Shown here in pieces: positions 48,127-59,505 of a DNA stretch of 64,000 bases. The stretch spans positions 1 through 64,000 of the forward strand of contig CAUDNR010004445.1 in assembly GCA_958430865.1 (NCBI GenBank). Direction: 5' to 3'. Position 1 is the first letter of the stretch; each line of letters opens with the position of its first letter. This stretch comes from Entrophospora sp. SA101. Its lineage: Eukaryota; Glomeromycota; Glomeromycetes; Entrophosporales; Entrophosporaceae. Both the position numbers and the translations under genes were made by a program. Under the pieces are notes generated by a model. It searched no databases. It was not told where the DNA came from and saw nothing but the letters and a program-made list of their open reading frames with translations.

Positions 48127-50541
48127 TTCAAAAAAAAAACTAAATCAGAGAGATCTAGAATTAATAACGAATGAATATTTAGAACAGTAAAGGATTAAAT
48201 AATTAATAGAACAAACTAACTGAGAACAATGAATAAATAAAGTTCAATAATACATACCTCTTTTTCATTTAAAATGATGAAAAAAAGTTTTTTTATAAAT
48301 GTCACATCTTTTATCAAGTATTTATCACATATCCAATTATAATCAAACTTCTGTGAAACAAACGGGAAAATTTATCAACTTAGATCGTAGACGACAATGA
48401 GAGTATGGAGAGTATGTTGATGACGAGGCATATGAAAATTATAAAATTAAAGGCTTGGTACATTTCAACCAATCTACCTATCTACCTCTGTGCTGGAAAC
48501 CATTAGATTGCTCACATGTAAAAAGTTGTAGAAGAGAAATAGAGCAAAAAAGGTCCTATATGGAATATTTAATAGCATGAGTAACTACCAATTGACATTT
48601 GAAGGCATGGAAAGTTATTGAAAATGATACTCAATGATTTTGGTAGAAAATGCAGTCATTTGCATCATCCTGATTCCAGTTTAATGGAAAATTCTGATTT
48701 AAATTTAAAAATTAAAAATTATATAAATATGTAAATGAACTTAAATAAACTTTAGTATATAAGATATTACATAACAATGAAATTTATATTAGAATAGTCA
48801 TCTTTTAGAGTAACATTAGAATATATAGATTTTGCTTTAAATAATTTTATATATACAGACTCACATGCAAAAAGGAAAACATTTCTTTGAACAAATCAGA
48901 TTAGTCTTGATTTAGGATCCAGAAACATAACTATTTCATAAAGAAAATTCATAATTATGACAGAATGTTGGATATAAATTGATAGGTTTATTGGTTGATA
49001 CAATTGTATTGTTTAATGACATATAAACATGTAAATAATTTGAAACTACAACATTGCACATAATAATGAGAAATTTATATTAGAATGAAATTCATTTGAA
49101 CCCTGAAATTCTTGGTAGTATGTGAGTCACACTAACACTTTAAATAAAAATTGATCAACTTTAAAGCTAGATAAGTGTTTTTATATATCACATATAAAAT
49201 TTTCTCGACAATAGGTTCTAGAACTAGTCAATAGCTATCAAATATCATCTCTATTTTTTTTTCAGACAAGCATTTAATATTCCCTATTTAGATTTAAAGT
49301 TATTTGATGTGTTAGGGTGACCCGCACCATACAAATTAAAATGTTCATTTTATTGCAGTATGCCCCAAATGTGCATCATTAGAATCTCTTTTCTCCCTTG
49401 CTCTGTCACTCGCAACAATAAAATGTAGATCACGTCAAACATAAGAAACAACAGTATCATTTTCGTCAATCCAAGTAATAAAAGTAATAAAATTCTACAA
49501 GATATTATACATATCTTTACATGTTTAAATAAATTTCATACTGTTATACAAAAGAATTTGTTCAATAAACGATGAACTATCAATTGGATATTAAATATCA
49601 ATTAATTCCCTTTAACGAATGTTTTCTAAATTTGTAAAATGAACCAATTTCCTTCATTTATTTGTCAAAATTAAAAATTCTGACCAGTGAATATTAGACG
49701 CGTTTGTCACAGTACAAATATCTGAGTGAACTACCAACTTTAAATTCTTGATTATAATTGGCTTGGGAAATTATTTTCTACAATCATTGCACATAAGCCC
49801 GGTAGTTTTCCTACTTTTCCCTTCCTTTTGTTTATTTATAATAGCATTTATACATAATTGTAATTATTATTTATACCTAAAAAGCATTGTGCATTATTAT
49901 ACACTTCAAATTATACACATATATATAACAATCACTTGTTTTTATTAATTACATTAATAAAATGTTTATCACACAAACTAATTTATTTTTTACATTTTCA
50001 CCACGTTCTCCAAGGACATACTTCAACCAATATTTCAAATCCGTCACAATTAATTATGAATTAATCTTATGTGGGTCTTCAAGATCGGTTTTTGGTTTAA
50101 CATTGAACAAACTGTAGTCATCATGAAATTAAAAGAGACAGATGAATTAATCAGAGGATATTTTATTCTATTTGTTGGAATATAAAAGAAAGGTTTCCAT
50201 ATGAAGATTACTGGATTGAGATAGACAAAGGCTTTATTTTAAGATATATCAAATCATATTACTAATTCATTATTGGGAAACTTTTTCTAATATATAATTT
50301 CACAAAATGTTAAAATGCTTCAATGATTTAGACATACATATGCAACAGTGGCCCTTGTTGTTATTTAAGCATCATAATTATTATGAAAACAATTTGAATC
50401 TCATGAATAATAAAAAAGATCATTTTATTAGAAGAATTTGAACAAGAAATTCAAAATTTATCATTTTTTTTTTTGTTATAATAATCTTATTTACAAGATT
50501 ACAACAAATCAATAAATAACTATATAACAATATTATTAGAT
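48127..50541. other. Intergenic stretch with an interrupted interspersed repeat
   Basis: The left end is the S16 promoter region. An interrupted copy of the 82-bp repeat is at 49101-49370. No further gene is seen; the frame at 49748-49948 is uninformative and hydrophobic by composition. Confidence 0.5.
49101..49370 (+). repeat. 82-bp interspersed repeat, copy 2, split by a MITE
   Basis: The left half CCCTGAAATTCTTGGTAGTA and the right half (ATGTTCA..., ATTGCAGTATGCCCCAAA) match the intact copies at 8209-8290 and 58891-58970. The 206 bp between them (49122-49327) begin GTGAGTCACACTAACAC and end with the near reverse complement (GTGTTAGGGTGACCCGCAC), so they are an inserted inverted-repeat element. 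Confidence 0.68.
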
Positions 50542-52230
50542 TCATGTCAATAAAAATTTAACATTTTCATAATACAACAATAAAGGATTTTCTCCACTTG
50601 AAGTTTTAGTTTTGTTTAAATCTGCATATCTCTCCATAAAATTTTTATGTGTCAAGATTTTAACTTTTTCATCCAATGATGACTTTGATGAAAAAAACAT
50701 TAATTGATACAAATCTTTTAACAGTTCAAAATTTATTGGGAAAATAATATCAAAATATCCGGGTTTAACCAAATAAGTTGAACATGGAATCATGGTTTGT
50801 TGAAATCTTGTTTGAACAACTGGTGCATTATCTCCTATTCCACCACCACCTTGTTGTGAAATTGAATTTGTTAACTTGTAAAAATCTGATATGATTAATC
50901 GATGCTTTGGAAAATAATGCTTTAATACAATTAGGAATTGTAATAGTTTTGTTTGTATGAATTCTGATTGTGTCATATTATAGGCAAATGGTAATGTGTT
51001 ACGAAGTTTTCTTAATAGACGGTTTTGTAATACTGGTGACTTGTAAGAAGTTTGATTCCTTATTGAGAGGAGTTTACTGATTAATGGATCATTAATTGGT
51101 TCATAAACTTCTTCAAAATCTCCCTCATTGTCTATTACCACTACACCTTGTAATGGTTTCTCATTAACTGCATCGTATCTAATTACATCATGAGCAAAAT
51201 TATCCTATAAAGTTTTATTTTTTAAGAAAATTTGAAAATTAGTTTAGTTGCAAATCAAATCAAATCAAATGATTCTAATTTTATTATTATACATACCAAC
51301 ACTTCACAAGCCAAGAAAAAACAATTTTCATTAACAACTTCACACCAATCAAAAATATTTTTATTAATAATCTCTATACAATCATGATGATTATTTAATG
51401 TTTTTGCTGCTGCATCTCTTCCACTACTACCACCAAGAAAACCCACTTTTTGATTTTTATTATTTTTATTTTTTTGCATTTCAGCAGCCAATCTATGACT
51501 GATTTCCACAACTCTATATTTAGTTTTTTTATAAATTGCTGGTTCAAATTTCTGTAAATAATCCAATATATTTAACATTAATGTTCCATTACCAGCTCCT
51601 AATTCATAAATTATTAAGTCATTTTGAGGATTTAGATTATATTCTGTTGCTATATATTTTGCTATTGAGTAGCCATACCATGGCTATATACAAAGAAATC
51701 ATATATAAAAGGAAAAAATAAATATATGAGAAAAAGAGTTAATAATTATGATATATATTTTTTTTTAATTTTAATTAATTAATTACCTTGAATAATTCAG
51801 TAGGGGTATGCCAAATTTGTTTAAGAAATTGTTTATCTTCTTTCTCTAAATTATTTTCGAATTCTTGATACAGTTTACCAACAACATTTAAAAATTCCAA
51901 ATTGTCTTTTATTTCATTAAATTTAACAACATCATCATCTGGAGTTGAGAAAATTGCAACGTTTTTTGAAAAATATCCATAATTCGGATTGTATAATGAA
52001 TCATCAATAAAATCTCTGACTAACATTGTGCATGACTTTGGTGGTTCTTTATAATTTAGAATGTCATAGGATGTTAAACGTGGAATATTGAATCGATTTT
52101 TTTGATTTGGCGTAAATGTTGATAACAAGGAGGAGGAAGCACGGGTACAAAAGGTAAATTTTTTGGAAATTTTTTTATAAGAAATATCTAAGAAATTTGA
52201 TGAATTTCTTAAATATTTTTTGATGGACAT
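50542..52230 (-). CDS. Mitochondrial MidA/NDUFAF7-family SAM-dependent methyltransferase
   Basis: Exons 51787-52230, 51297-51683 and 50542-51204 join in phase to 497 aa. The basic, Ser-rich N-terminus (MSIKKYLRNSSNFLD) looks like a mitochondrial presequence. Family blocks: MLVRDFIDDSLYNPNYGYFS; WHTPTELFKPWYGYSIAKYI; the SAM-binding motif ELGAGNG (175-181); and ACEVLDNFAHDVIRYD, typical of the DUF185/MidA family (yeast Ykl162c-like). NDUFAF7 itself methylates an arginine of a complex I subunit during assembly. Because this protein is closest to the fungal Ykl162c branch, its exact substrate is inferred, not known. Confidence 0.88.
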
Positions 52231-52400
52231 TTTTTATAAATAAACCTTTAGAAAATCTTTTATTTTTTATATTAGAAATTTTCTTATGAGAAATCCCTAA
52301 ATATTTTTCAATAGACATTTTTTTATATAAAAAATAAAGATTTTTTAGATATTTCTAAGCATTTTTTTAGTAGGTACTTTTTATAATAAAATCGTTATTA
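52157..52400 (-). repeat. Three imperfect tandem copies of the methyltransferase 5' end
   Basis: Upstream of the ATG at 52230, the first 60-70 bp of the gene recur twice on the same strand. At 52318 they appear as MSIEKYLGISHKKIS followed by stops, and at about 52395 in a more degraded form (KKMLRNI). Each copy is preceded by TATAAAAAA. This is a local tandem duplication of promoter end plus start codon region. Confidence 0.62.
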
Positions 52401-53260
52401 TTATTGATTAAAAATATTAATATAGCAAAACGTACTATTTAATTATAACGCATATATATAACAATAATTCATTTTTATTAAAGATTAAACTTTCTATTTA
52501 AAGGATTACTACAATAAAAGGAATTTTATGTCCAGGAAGAGTATAACTTCCTTTTACAATTTACTAAAAATTCTTTGTACTGGAAAAACGCTTTCTAAAG
52601 TTAATGTTTTTATCTAACTGTCCCAAGGTTCCACATTATACATTTTTTAACAAGTATCTTCCTGTAATTCCGATTCTATATGGAACCAATCTCTCTCTTT
52701 AAGTGGTTTAAATCAACTAATATAACAAAGAGTATGTTCTGTTATCCCCCCAAGGAAGCTTTACAGAATGCTTAAAATAATAATTAACTATTCCTGGGTA
52801 ACAAGCAACTTCTTTGTTCTCATTTAAAATTGTGCAATAATATAAGCATTAAGATCTGATTTACAACCTACTGATGAAAATATTTCACCTCCGAGTTTAA
52901 GAAATTTTCTTTTTATCTCTTAATTCGTGATACGTGATAGAAGTAGATAAAATCTATATGTCGATCCAGTGTAAAAATCGACGAATTGAAATACTAATAC
53001 CTTCTCTCCAATATGACAAAGATATTCCACAAACATCCATATGATGATCTACAAATTTCCTTTTTTTAGCCCAGCCCAAAGGTTCGTTATTATTAGATAA
53101 AGTGTATTGAAATTGCAACCTAAATAATATATAAAAAGAATATTACTATAAATCATTTAATTAAAATAATAAAAAATAAATATCTACCGTCATTTGATTC
53201 AGTAATCTCTTGTGAGTCTTCCCAAAAGGAAGAAAGAAATAATTTAAAAAAAAAGTCAAG
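52401..53260. other. Intergenic stretch, nothing recognised
   Basis: No supported gene. The sequence is AT-rich with scattered short repeats. Confidence 0.45.
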
Positions 53261-53261
53261 A

Positions 53262-53445
53262 GGTTAAGACACTTTGGTGTCTCGTATACGAAGATCTTCC
53301 TTCCCAATTGATATTGATACTAACTCCAGCATGACTATTGGACATTTAAAAGAGGCCATTGAGAAAAAATTAACATTCCTGATAATACAAAAGATATCAC
53401 ATTATGTAAAATAAATAAATACTCCATATGATGAAAATAACTAAA
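53262..53445 (+). pseudogene. Crinkler (CRN)-like N-terminal domain fragment
   Basis: Plus-strand pieces read LWCLVYEDLPS, then after a frame change PIDIDTNSSMTIGHLKEAIE, then NIPDNTKDITLCKINKY. The pattern (LxCLV, then a Phe/Pro-x-Val/Ile-x-Ile stretch, then Val/Ile-x-x-LKxAIKxK) is that of the ubiquitin-like N-terminus of crinkler-type proteins, which are numerous in Rhizophagus. There are two frame breaks and no following effector body. The identification rests on pattern only. Confidence 0.45.
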
Positions 53446-53476
53446 CAGGTAAATGTTGTATAGTAATAGTGAAGTC

Positions 53477-53660
53477 ACTTTGTCCCGCAACTTTTTATTG
53501 GTAGTGTAGAGTCTTCAAATCCTCCAAAAATGGAAATGTAACACCAAAAAATAAATCGTGTTTTTGAAGCTAAGGCCTTTCTTTACAATGCTACTATTCA
53601 TTTTATTGATGCGTCATGTTGTTGCGGAGGATTTGAGCCTCAAAGTTGCACAAGTTTACC
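53477..53660. mobile_element. MITE-like palindromic repeat
   Basis: TCAAATCCTCC (53515-53525) pairs with GGAGGATTTGA (about 53625-53636), with outer GCAACTTT / AAAGTTGC arms. The left half, including CAACTTTTTATTGGT and AAATGGAAATGTAACACC, recurs on the other strand at about 61205-61265 beside the assembly gap. Confidence 0.55.
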
Positions 53661-54056
53661 GAATTTACTATATTCAGCTTTAAAATTAGCGCATTACACA
53701 CAAGAAAGTTAATGAAACAAAATAAAAAATTGAATTTTTTCCTTATATTGCAGATCTTTTATCATATGAATTGCCCAGATGAATGGAAAGATAATTTTAA
53801 AAATACAACAAACGGCTAAGTTGGTTTATTTCAAATTTAATAAATAACTATTGCGTTGACCAAAGAAATGTGCAAAACAGACACTTGCTATCTCCCACCT
53901 AGCACCAAAAATATATTTCATGGAAATACATTTCATTCCTATTGTTAATATCAATTTAACTAGTAACAAACAAATGGTGTATATATATTATTATTGCTGA
54001 TTTACAATTTATTATTATGAAATTAGGAAATATCACATGAAAAACAATTTTTTATT

Positions 54057-54242
54057 GCACTTTTGGTCAAATATACATGCAGCCCAAATTGGTTTGGTGA
54101 TTTCGATGGTCAAAATTATTCCAATTTTGATGGTGGAAAGTAGAAATTAATTACGGCACTCACTATTAAAAACATAAGTGTAACACCCCTTTATGAAAGT
54201 GTCAAAATACTTTGGGCTGCATGTAAAGTCTCAAAAGTGGCA
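54057..54242. mobile_element. About 186-bp MITE-like element
   Basis: TACATGCAGCCCAAA (54074-54088) and TTTGGGCTGCATGTA (54211-54225) are perfect 15-bp inverted repeats. The arms extend outward imperfectly (GCACTTTTGG versus the reverse complement of CAAAAGTGGC). No coding capacity. Confidence 0.68.
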
Positions 54243-54421
54243 GTATGGCGCAGAAACTTGTAGGACTAGGTGACTTGCACCATACTATTTTTATCATTAT
54301 TGTTGTTCTACCTTTTTTAATTTTGCTTAAATATAGACAAAGATTTTTTATTTAAAATCTATTAATTGATCATAAATTTTATTTCACCAATATTAGTTGC
54401 TTATTAATGTAAAAAATTGAA

Positions 54422-56548
54422 TTATTCAATTTTTAATGATCCTTTTCTTTTTACATCAGCAAGTTTCAATACATCTTCTATATATTTCTTTTCTTTCAAG
54501 TATCTAATATACACAAAAAGATGTATGTATGTTAAGGTGTAATCAATCAATCAGTCAATCAATATTATAAAGAATTGATGTTAATGTTAAAAAAAGGATA
54601 CATTATTCCAATAACAACATTCATAAAAGTAAGACCAACACTAATATGTTTGATTTTGGCCTCAAAAGTGTCCCATCCAATGTATAAGTTTGATAAATAT
54701 GTTATGAACCAGCTTATTATAAAAGATAATATTACAGATGAATTTGGTAAAATATTAAAGATTGATAACTTTTGTTGAATTAAATTTTTTTCTTCATTTG
54801 ATTCACATTTATTTAAAAAATAATTTCTAATAAAATTCCAACTCCATATGATACGTATTGAAAGATTAAACATATTTGCAAAAATTAATCCAACAGCTCC
54901 TGTTGAAAGAATCTTCATAAAAAATATTCCAGCACCAACAAATCCAGCAGAAAATAATATCAACCAATAATTCAATATTTTAAGTGTCTCTTCTGTCGCT
55001 ACAGCTGCCACAAATGCTTCTGTAATTCCATTAATTCCCATTATAGGGATATATAAACAATATACAGACAATACAAGTGGTGTAGATAAATTTGACCATG
55101 AAGAGCCAATTAATAAATCAATTAAAGTTCCAGTATAATTTGTTGCAAATCCAATGAAAAAAAGTCCAAGGAAAATATGAAATTTGATTATTATAAGTAA
55201 AATATCTAATGCATAAAATATTTTGTAATTTTTTATAGATCTTTTATTTTTAATATCATCATCATCATCACCGGAGACGCTGAGTAGTTTCGAAAATAAA
55301 GTTCTACCAGTTTCTTCAACAGGTTGAAACAAAATTCTTACAATCAAAGATCCTAAATGTTAAATTATATCTTAAAGTTAACATAATAATAATAAATATT
55401 TTTAAACATACAAAATCCACCTTTCTTTCTTCACGATTTTCTATATAGTTAAATTCAGAAATTTACCATAATTTACTACAATCGCATAAATTCCTTGATC
55501 ATTAGGATTACTTAACCATGTAATTAACATTTTATCACCTTCAGTCAAAACATGTTTTAATAACGATTGTTTTGTAAAAGTTTTTGAAAGATTAAAAAAA
55601 TGTTCATCAAACCAATATTCTTTTTTTTGTCTAAAGTTTGAATGAAAAAATTTTCAATTTATTATTGTCAGTTGCTTGAATAAATAAAACAACTTTTTTT
55701 TATTTATATAAATTGATCTTTATTTATTCATACCTTTGATCTATAATCTTTCTTGGTACCAATAATTTAATCTCACCACTATATATAAAATAGCCAATAT
55801 ATCCTATTATTAATACTAGAGTAAATGCAAACTGTGCAATTGCAAATGCCAAAATTCCATATTCATTCTGTGCTTTTTCTTTATCATCTGGGGCTCCCAA
55901 TATTGTCAAAGAAAGTGTAATGATACAACGAACAATCACGCCAACCCCTTCACAACCGACCCGAAGTTTAAAAATCAATTTATTCATAGCAAGTATGTAA
56001 AGAGGTTCAATAATGAGTTCACCAAATGCGGATAAACCATATAAAATTACAGATGTAACATAATAAGGAGCTTCCTTGGTCTCCTCAGTTGCATAGTAAA
56101 TGTAAAATAGACATGCCATAAATGATGTGATTATTCCAATAGGAATAGGAATATAAGAAAGATTAGTGACCTTTTGAATAGCTCCTTTATTCGAATTTGC
56201 AATTATTTTTTTTAAATCACCGGATTTTCCAGTTTCTTTTTCATTGTCATCATTATCAATTATTTCGCTATCGTCACCACCACCAACTCTTAATAAAGCA
56301 CATCTAAAACCTTCACGTGATAAAAATAATATAGTAGCAAGCAATAATTCAAGTTGCACTGAAGCAATTCCAAATGTTGCAGGATCAGTATATCGTAATA
56401 CTATTTGATTCAAAATAAATGTTGATAATCTACTGACAAGTTGAAGTAAAACTAGTGAAGATGCTCCTGATATTGATGATGATAAAATTTGAGATGCATC
56501 ACCTGATAATGTTTCATCAATGTTTTTTTTATGACTAGTTATTGTCAT
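54422..56548 (-). CDS. RFT1: RFT1, ER Man5GlcNAc2-PP-dolichol translocation protein
   Basis: Exons 55734-56548, 55467-55630, 54602-55352 and 54422-54503 join in phase to 603 aa, slightly longer than most family members. A multi-pass ER membrane protein of the MOP/MATE-like fold, required in yeast for flipping of, or access to, the lipid-linked oligosaccharide in N-glycosylation. Family blocks: GASSLVLLQLVSRLSTFILN near the N-terminus; TDPATFGIASVQLELLLATI; LSREGFRCALLR; the middle loop DQGIYAIVVNYGSLIVRILF; QPVEETGRTLFSKLL; and a C-terminal Lys-rich tail. Acidic insertions (Asp/Glu/Asn runs) account for the extra length. The start is the first ATG upstream of the conserved region. Confidence 0.94.
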
Positions 56549-57870
56549 TTTGTTGATTTATTTTTTGAAAAAATTTTCTGTTATATTTATATTAAAAAAA
56601 AAATTTAAATAATAGGAACAATAAACTTGATCTAGCTTTTTATAAATAATTTCGTAATTTTTACGTGTGAAAAATGATGTCATTACAGTATTATTTCTTA
56701 AACAAGTAAGTTTACATATCCTTTGTTAATATTTTTTTTTGCAAAATTTGTGCTATATAGTCACACGATGAAATGCACAGTCAGCAGAATTCATTGACAA
56801 GAAGATCTTTTTTATATTATGACTGCAAAAATAATGTAATTAAAGAAAGCTATATAATGAATTTCAAAAAAATAAAAAAAATAATTACCAGGCAATCTAC
56901 ATTCTTACATAGTTAGACTACCAGGGCTTTTGTACATGAAACAGTTTGTCATACAATGAACATATTCTGCTTGTTTTATCTATCTATATTCATCAGTAGT
57001 TTACTTCCTCAATTCCCATAACAATTTCTTCACAAGTCCTGAAAGCATGCATGATATTTTGTAGAACTGGAAAACAAACCACTGTGATTCACTCTAGTTA
57101 GAGCCTGGATCCGGATAAAATGTGGATATCTGAATACTTATCCGTTTCAATGATTACAATCTAATAATGTCCAGGTATCCTATTACTATTATTTTCAATT
57201 CAGATATCCCATCTATTCAAAGAATCCTAGCCCAAATATTCGATCAATTAATATAATGGATTCATGAATCAAACATTTTATTTAATACTAAAAGCAAGTT
57301 TTAAAGTTGATAAATGGAAAAAAATAATGCTAAATAAAACCTGAATTACTAGCATCGCAATGAATCAATCAATCACTAAAGTTTGATGATGATGAAAAAT
57401 TTTTTTTTTTGATGTTGAAGCTGTTTTTTAAAATAATTCTATCAATTAATCCTGATAGAGAAAATTTAAAGGTAACTATTAAATGTCACCATCCCAATGA
57501 TATTACGAGAGAATTATTTGTTACATGCCATTCGATAAATCCTTTGCAAAAGGAAATAATATAAAGAATTGCACCTAACACGGGCGATTTCCAGACGGGT
57601 CTGACCCTAGCTTTAACCTGGCGAGGGATAAATATAAATACACTGACAGATATATCTTGGTCCGTCGATCTTGAATGAATTATCCAACCAATACCCTCAT
57701 CTACGTTTTCCCGGGCTGAAGTTTTATCCCTCCCTATTACAATATAAGGGATAAAGGTGTAACCTTTCAGAATTGAATTAATAAACGGATTAATGTTATT
57801 CTCAAAAAAATTTTGTTTTTTCTGCTCTATTCAATAAAACACCAAGTCAAATTTTAAAACATTATTTATA
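56549..57870. other. Intergenic stretch, nothing recognised
   Basis: No gene is supported. A somewhat GC-richer patch at 57570-57760 has inverted words (GAGGGATAAA / TTTATCCCTC), possibly another small repeat element. Confidence 0.45.
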
Positions 57871-58101
57871 ATGTCATATGTTAAGTTAGTTCTGAAAGAG
57901 AAGAAAAGATTCTTTTTTTTCATTGGTAAAAAAAAAACGAGGAGCTTTCTGAAAGAAAAGTTTATTTATGAGTTTGAATTAACTAATGCAAGGGATGAAT
58001 GGGGAAAACTAAAAGCATGCAATAATTGTAAGTCAATAAAATATTCTGATAGATTCTGTGAAGGTTGTATTAGTTTTAAAGCTCCGAAGTGCTTGGTTTA
58101 A
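57871..58101 (+). CDS. Short unidentified protein with Cys pairs, possible kinase-family N-terminal fragment
   Basis: An open frame of 76 codons: Lys-rich start, then FELTNARDEWGKLKACNNCK and DRFCEGCISF, i.e. two CxxC pairs 12 residues apart that could bind zinc. A CxxC...CxxC segment after a charged stretch occurs near the N-terminus of many Rhizophagus protein kinases, but no kinase domain follows and the frame stops at 58101. Probably a fragment. Confidence 0.33.
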   Translation: MSYVKLVLKEKKRFFFFIGKKKTRSFLKEKFIYEFELTNARDEWGKLKACNNCKSIKYSDRFCEGCISFKAPKCLV

Positions 58102-58183
58102 ACAGCAATTTTCGGTTCGGTTTTGGTTTAGTTTCGGATTTTAAATTATTATTGAACACACAAAAACAATTATTTTTCAAATA

Positions 58184-58372
58184 CAGTCAAACCCTCATTT
58201 CAACGAACTTCGTTCCAGCGAATTATAATTAAATTCGCGTTTCAACGAATTTTGTTAAAATTATGAAAACATACAAAAATTTGTTGAAGCGCGATTAGTA
58301 ATCTCGTTCCAACGAATTTTGAATGAAATTTTCTTATATGTCCAGCCACTTCGTTGAAACGAGGTTTGATTG
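58184..58372. mobile_element. Pogo-like MITE, 189 bp, TA target duplication
   Basis: Ends CAGTCAAACCCTCATTTCAA and (reverse complement) CAATCAAACCTCGTTTCAAC are imperfect inverted repeats bordered by TA (58182-58183, 58373-58374). CAGTCAAACCTC is the pogo/Tigger terminal signature. The interior repeats TTCGTTGAAACGAG / TTCCAACGAATTTT words. It shares terminal bases, but not length, with 30664-31341. Confidence 0.78.
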
Positions 58373-59505
58373 TACAAGCTTCTTATATACAATTGAATTA
58401 ATTAGTAGCACTCTAATTACAAATATTGCACTTTAATTAACGTTTAGCAATTTAATCATGAATTCACACTTTTTGTGTAATTGGATTCAATGATTTAATC
58501 TCGAAATAGCTCTTCAAATACGAAATCGCTTTAAGTGCAAATCTGTTAGTTTCTACTAATAAATTATAAATAAATAAATAAATAATACGTAAAAATAGAT
58601 CAACGCGGAATTGGAGAATTTCGGCCAATAAATCGGCATTAATTTCTAATTCCGGCAGCACTATCAATTTTAAATTTTTATTATTATTGGTTTAAAACAA
58701 GCAGACAAATTTTTTAATAAAAAATGATAGAAATTAATTTTTTTTTACAAGTTCAGAAATCACGTTACCTATGAAGAGCATTTTTTTACGCCCATTAGTA
58801 TTAGTATTAGTATTTTAATTAAATGTAGTACAATATAAATTCATAGATATCACAAATTAGTGTGACATAATAGAATTTCCGTTATGCTCTAAATTGGGGC
58901 ATACTGCAACAAAACCAGACAAAGTGAACATTGGTATTACCAAGAATTTCAAGGATCAATATTGTTTTTTATAGTGTTTGTATTCATGGTATTCAAATAT
59001 CAATCACATGAATGATATTTGAATATTGTCTGAACAATTTTGAATGAATATAAACACTACTCATGAGGAGCTTTAAACCAGTCATACATTGTTTTTCACC
59101 ATGCAACTATCTAGTAGCATGTGAAAATGTGCAAATAAACTTAAAATTTGTGTGATATGTCATTCCAAGATTCATTCATATACAAGGATTTGCTTTTAAT
59201 TGAAATCAAAATAAAATTATTTAGAAAGCTTTACAAGAAATGATCAATTTCATTATGTTTATTGAAAATTATAAAAAAATATTTTGCTGATAATTAATCT
59301 AAGATAAAAATGAAAAAGTATATTGTGAAAATTCACAATCAAAATAATTATATTACCTTTATAATTTGTTAATAAAAAATGATAAAATAAAAAAAGCTGT
59401 CCTTTTTTAAGAACTCAACAAGATTAAATTTATACAAATTATGTTAAAGAAATATGTCAAATATTTCATTGTTTACAAGCAAATTTAATATTGAATTAAT
59501 AATAT
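58373..59505. other. Intergenic stretch with interspersed repeat
   Basis: Contains copy 3 of the 82-bp repeat (58891-58970). The frame at 58464-58667 is not supported by any motif. Confidence 0.5.
58891..58970 (-). repeat. 82-bp interspersed repeat, copy 3
   Basis: The reverse complement runs AAACAATATTGATCCTTGAA, ATTCTTGGTAATACCAATGT, TCACTTTGTCTGGTTTTGTT, GCAGTATGCCCC. It is almost identical to 8209-8290. Confidence 0.78.
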
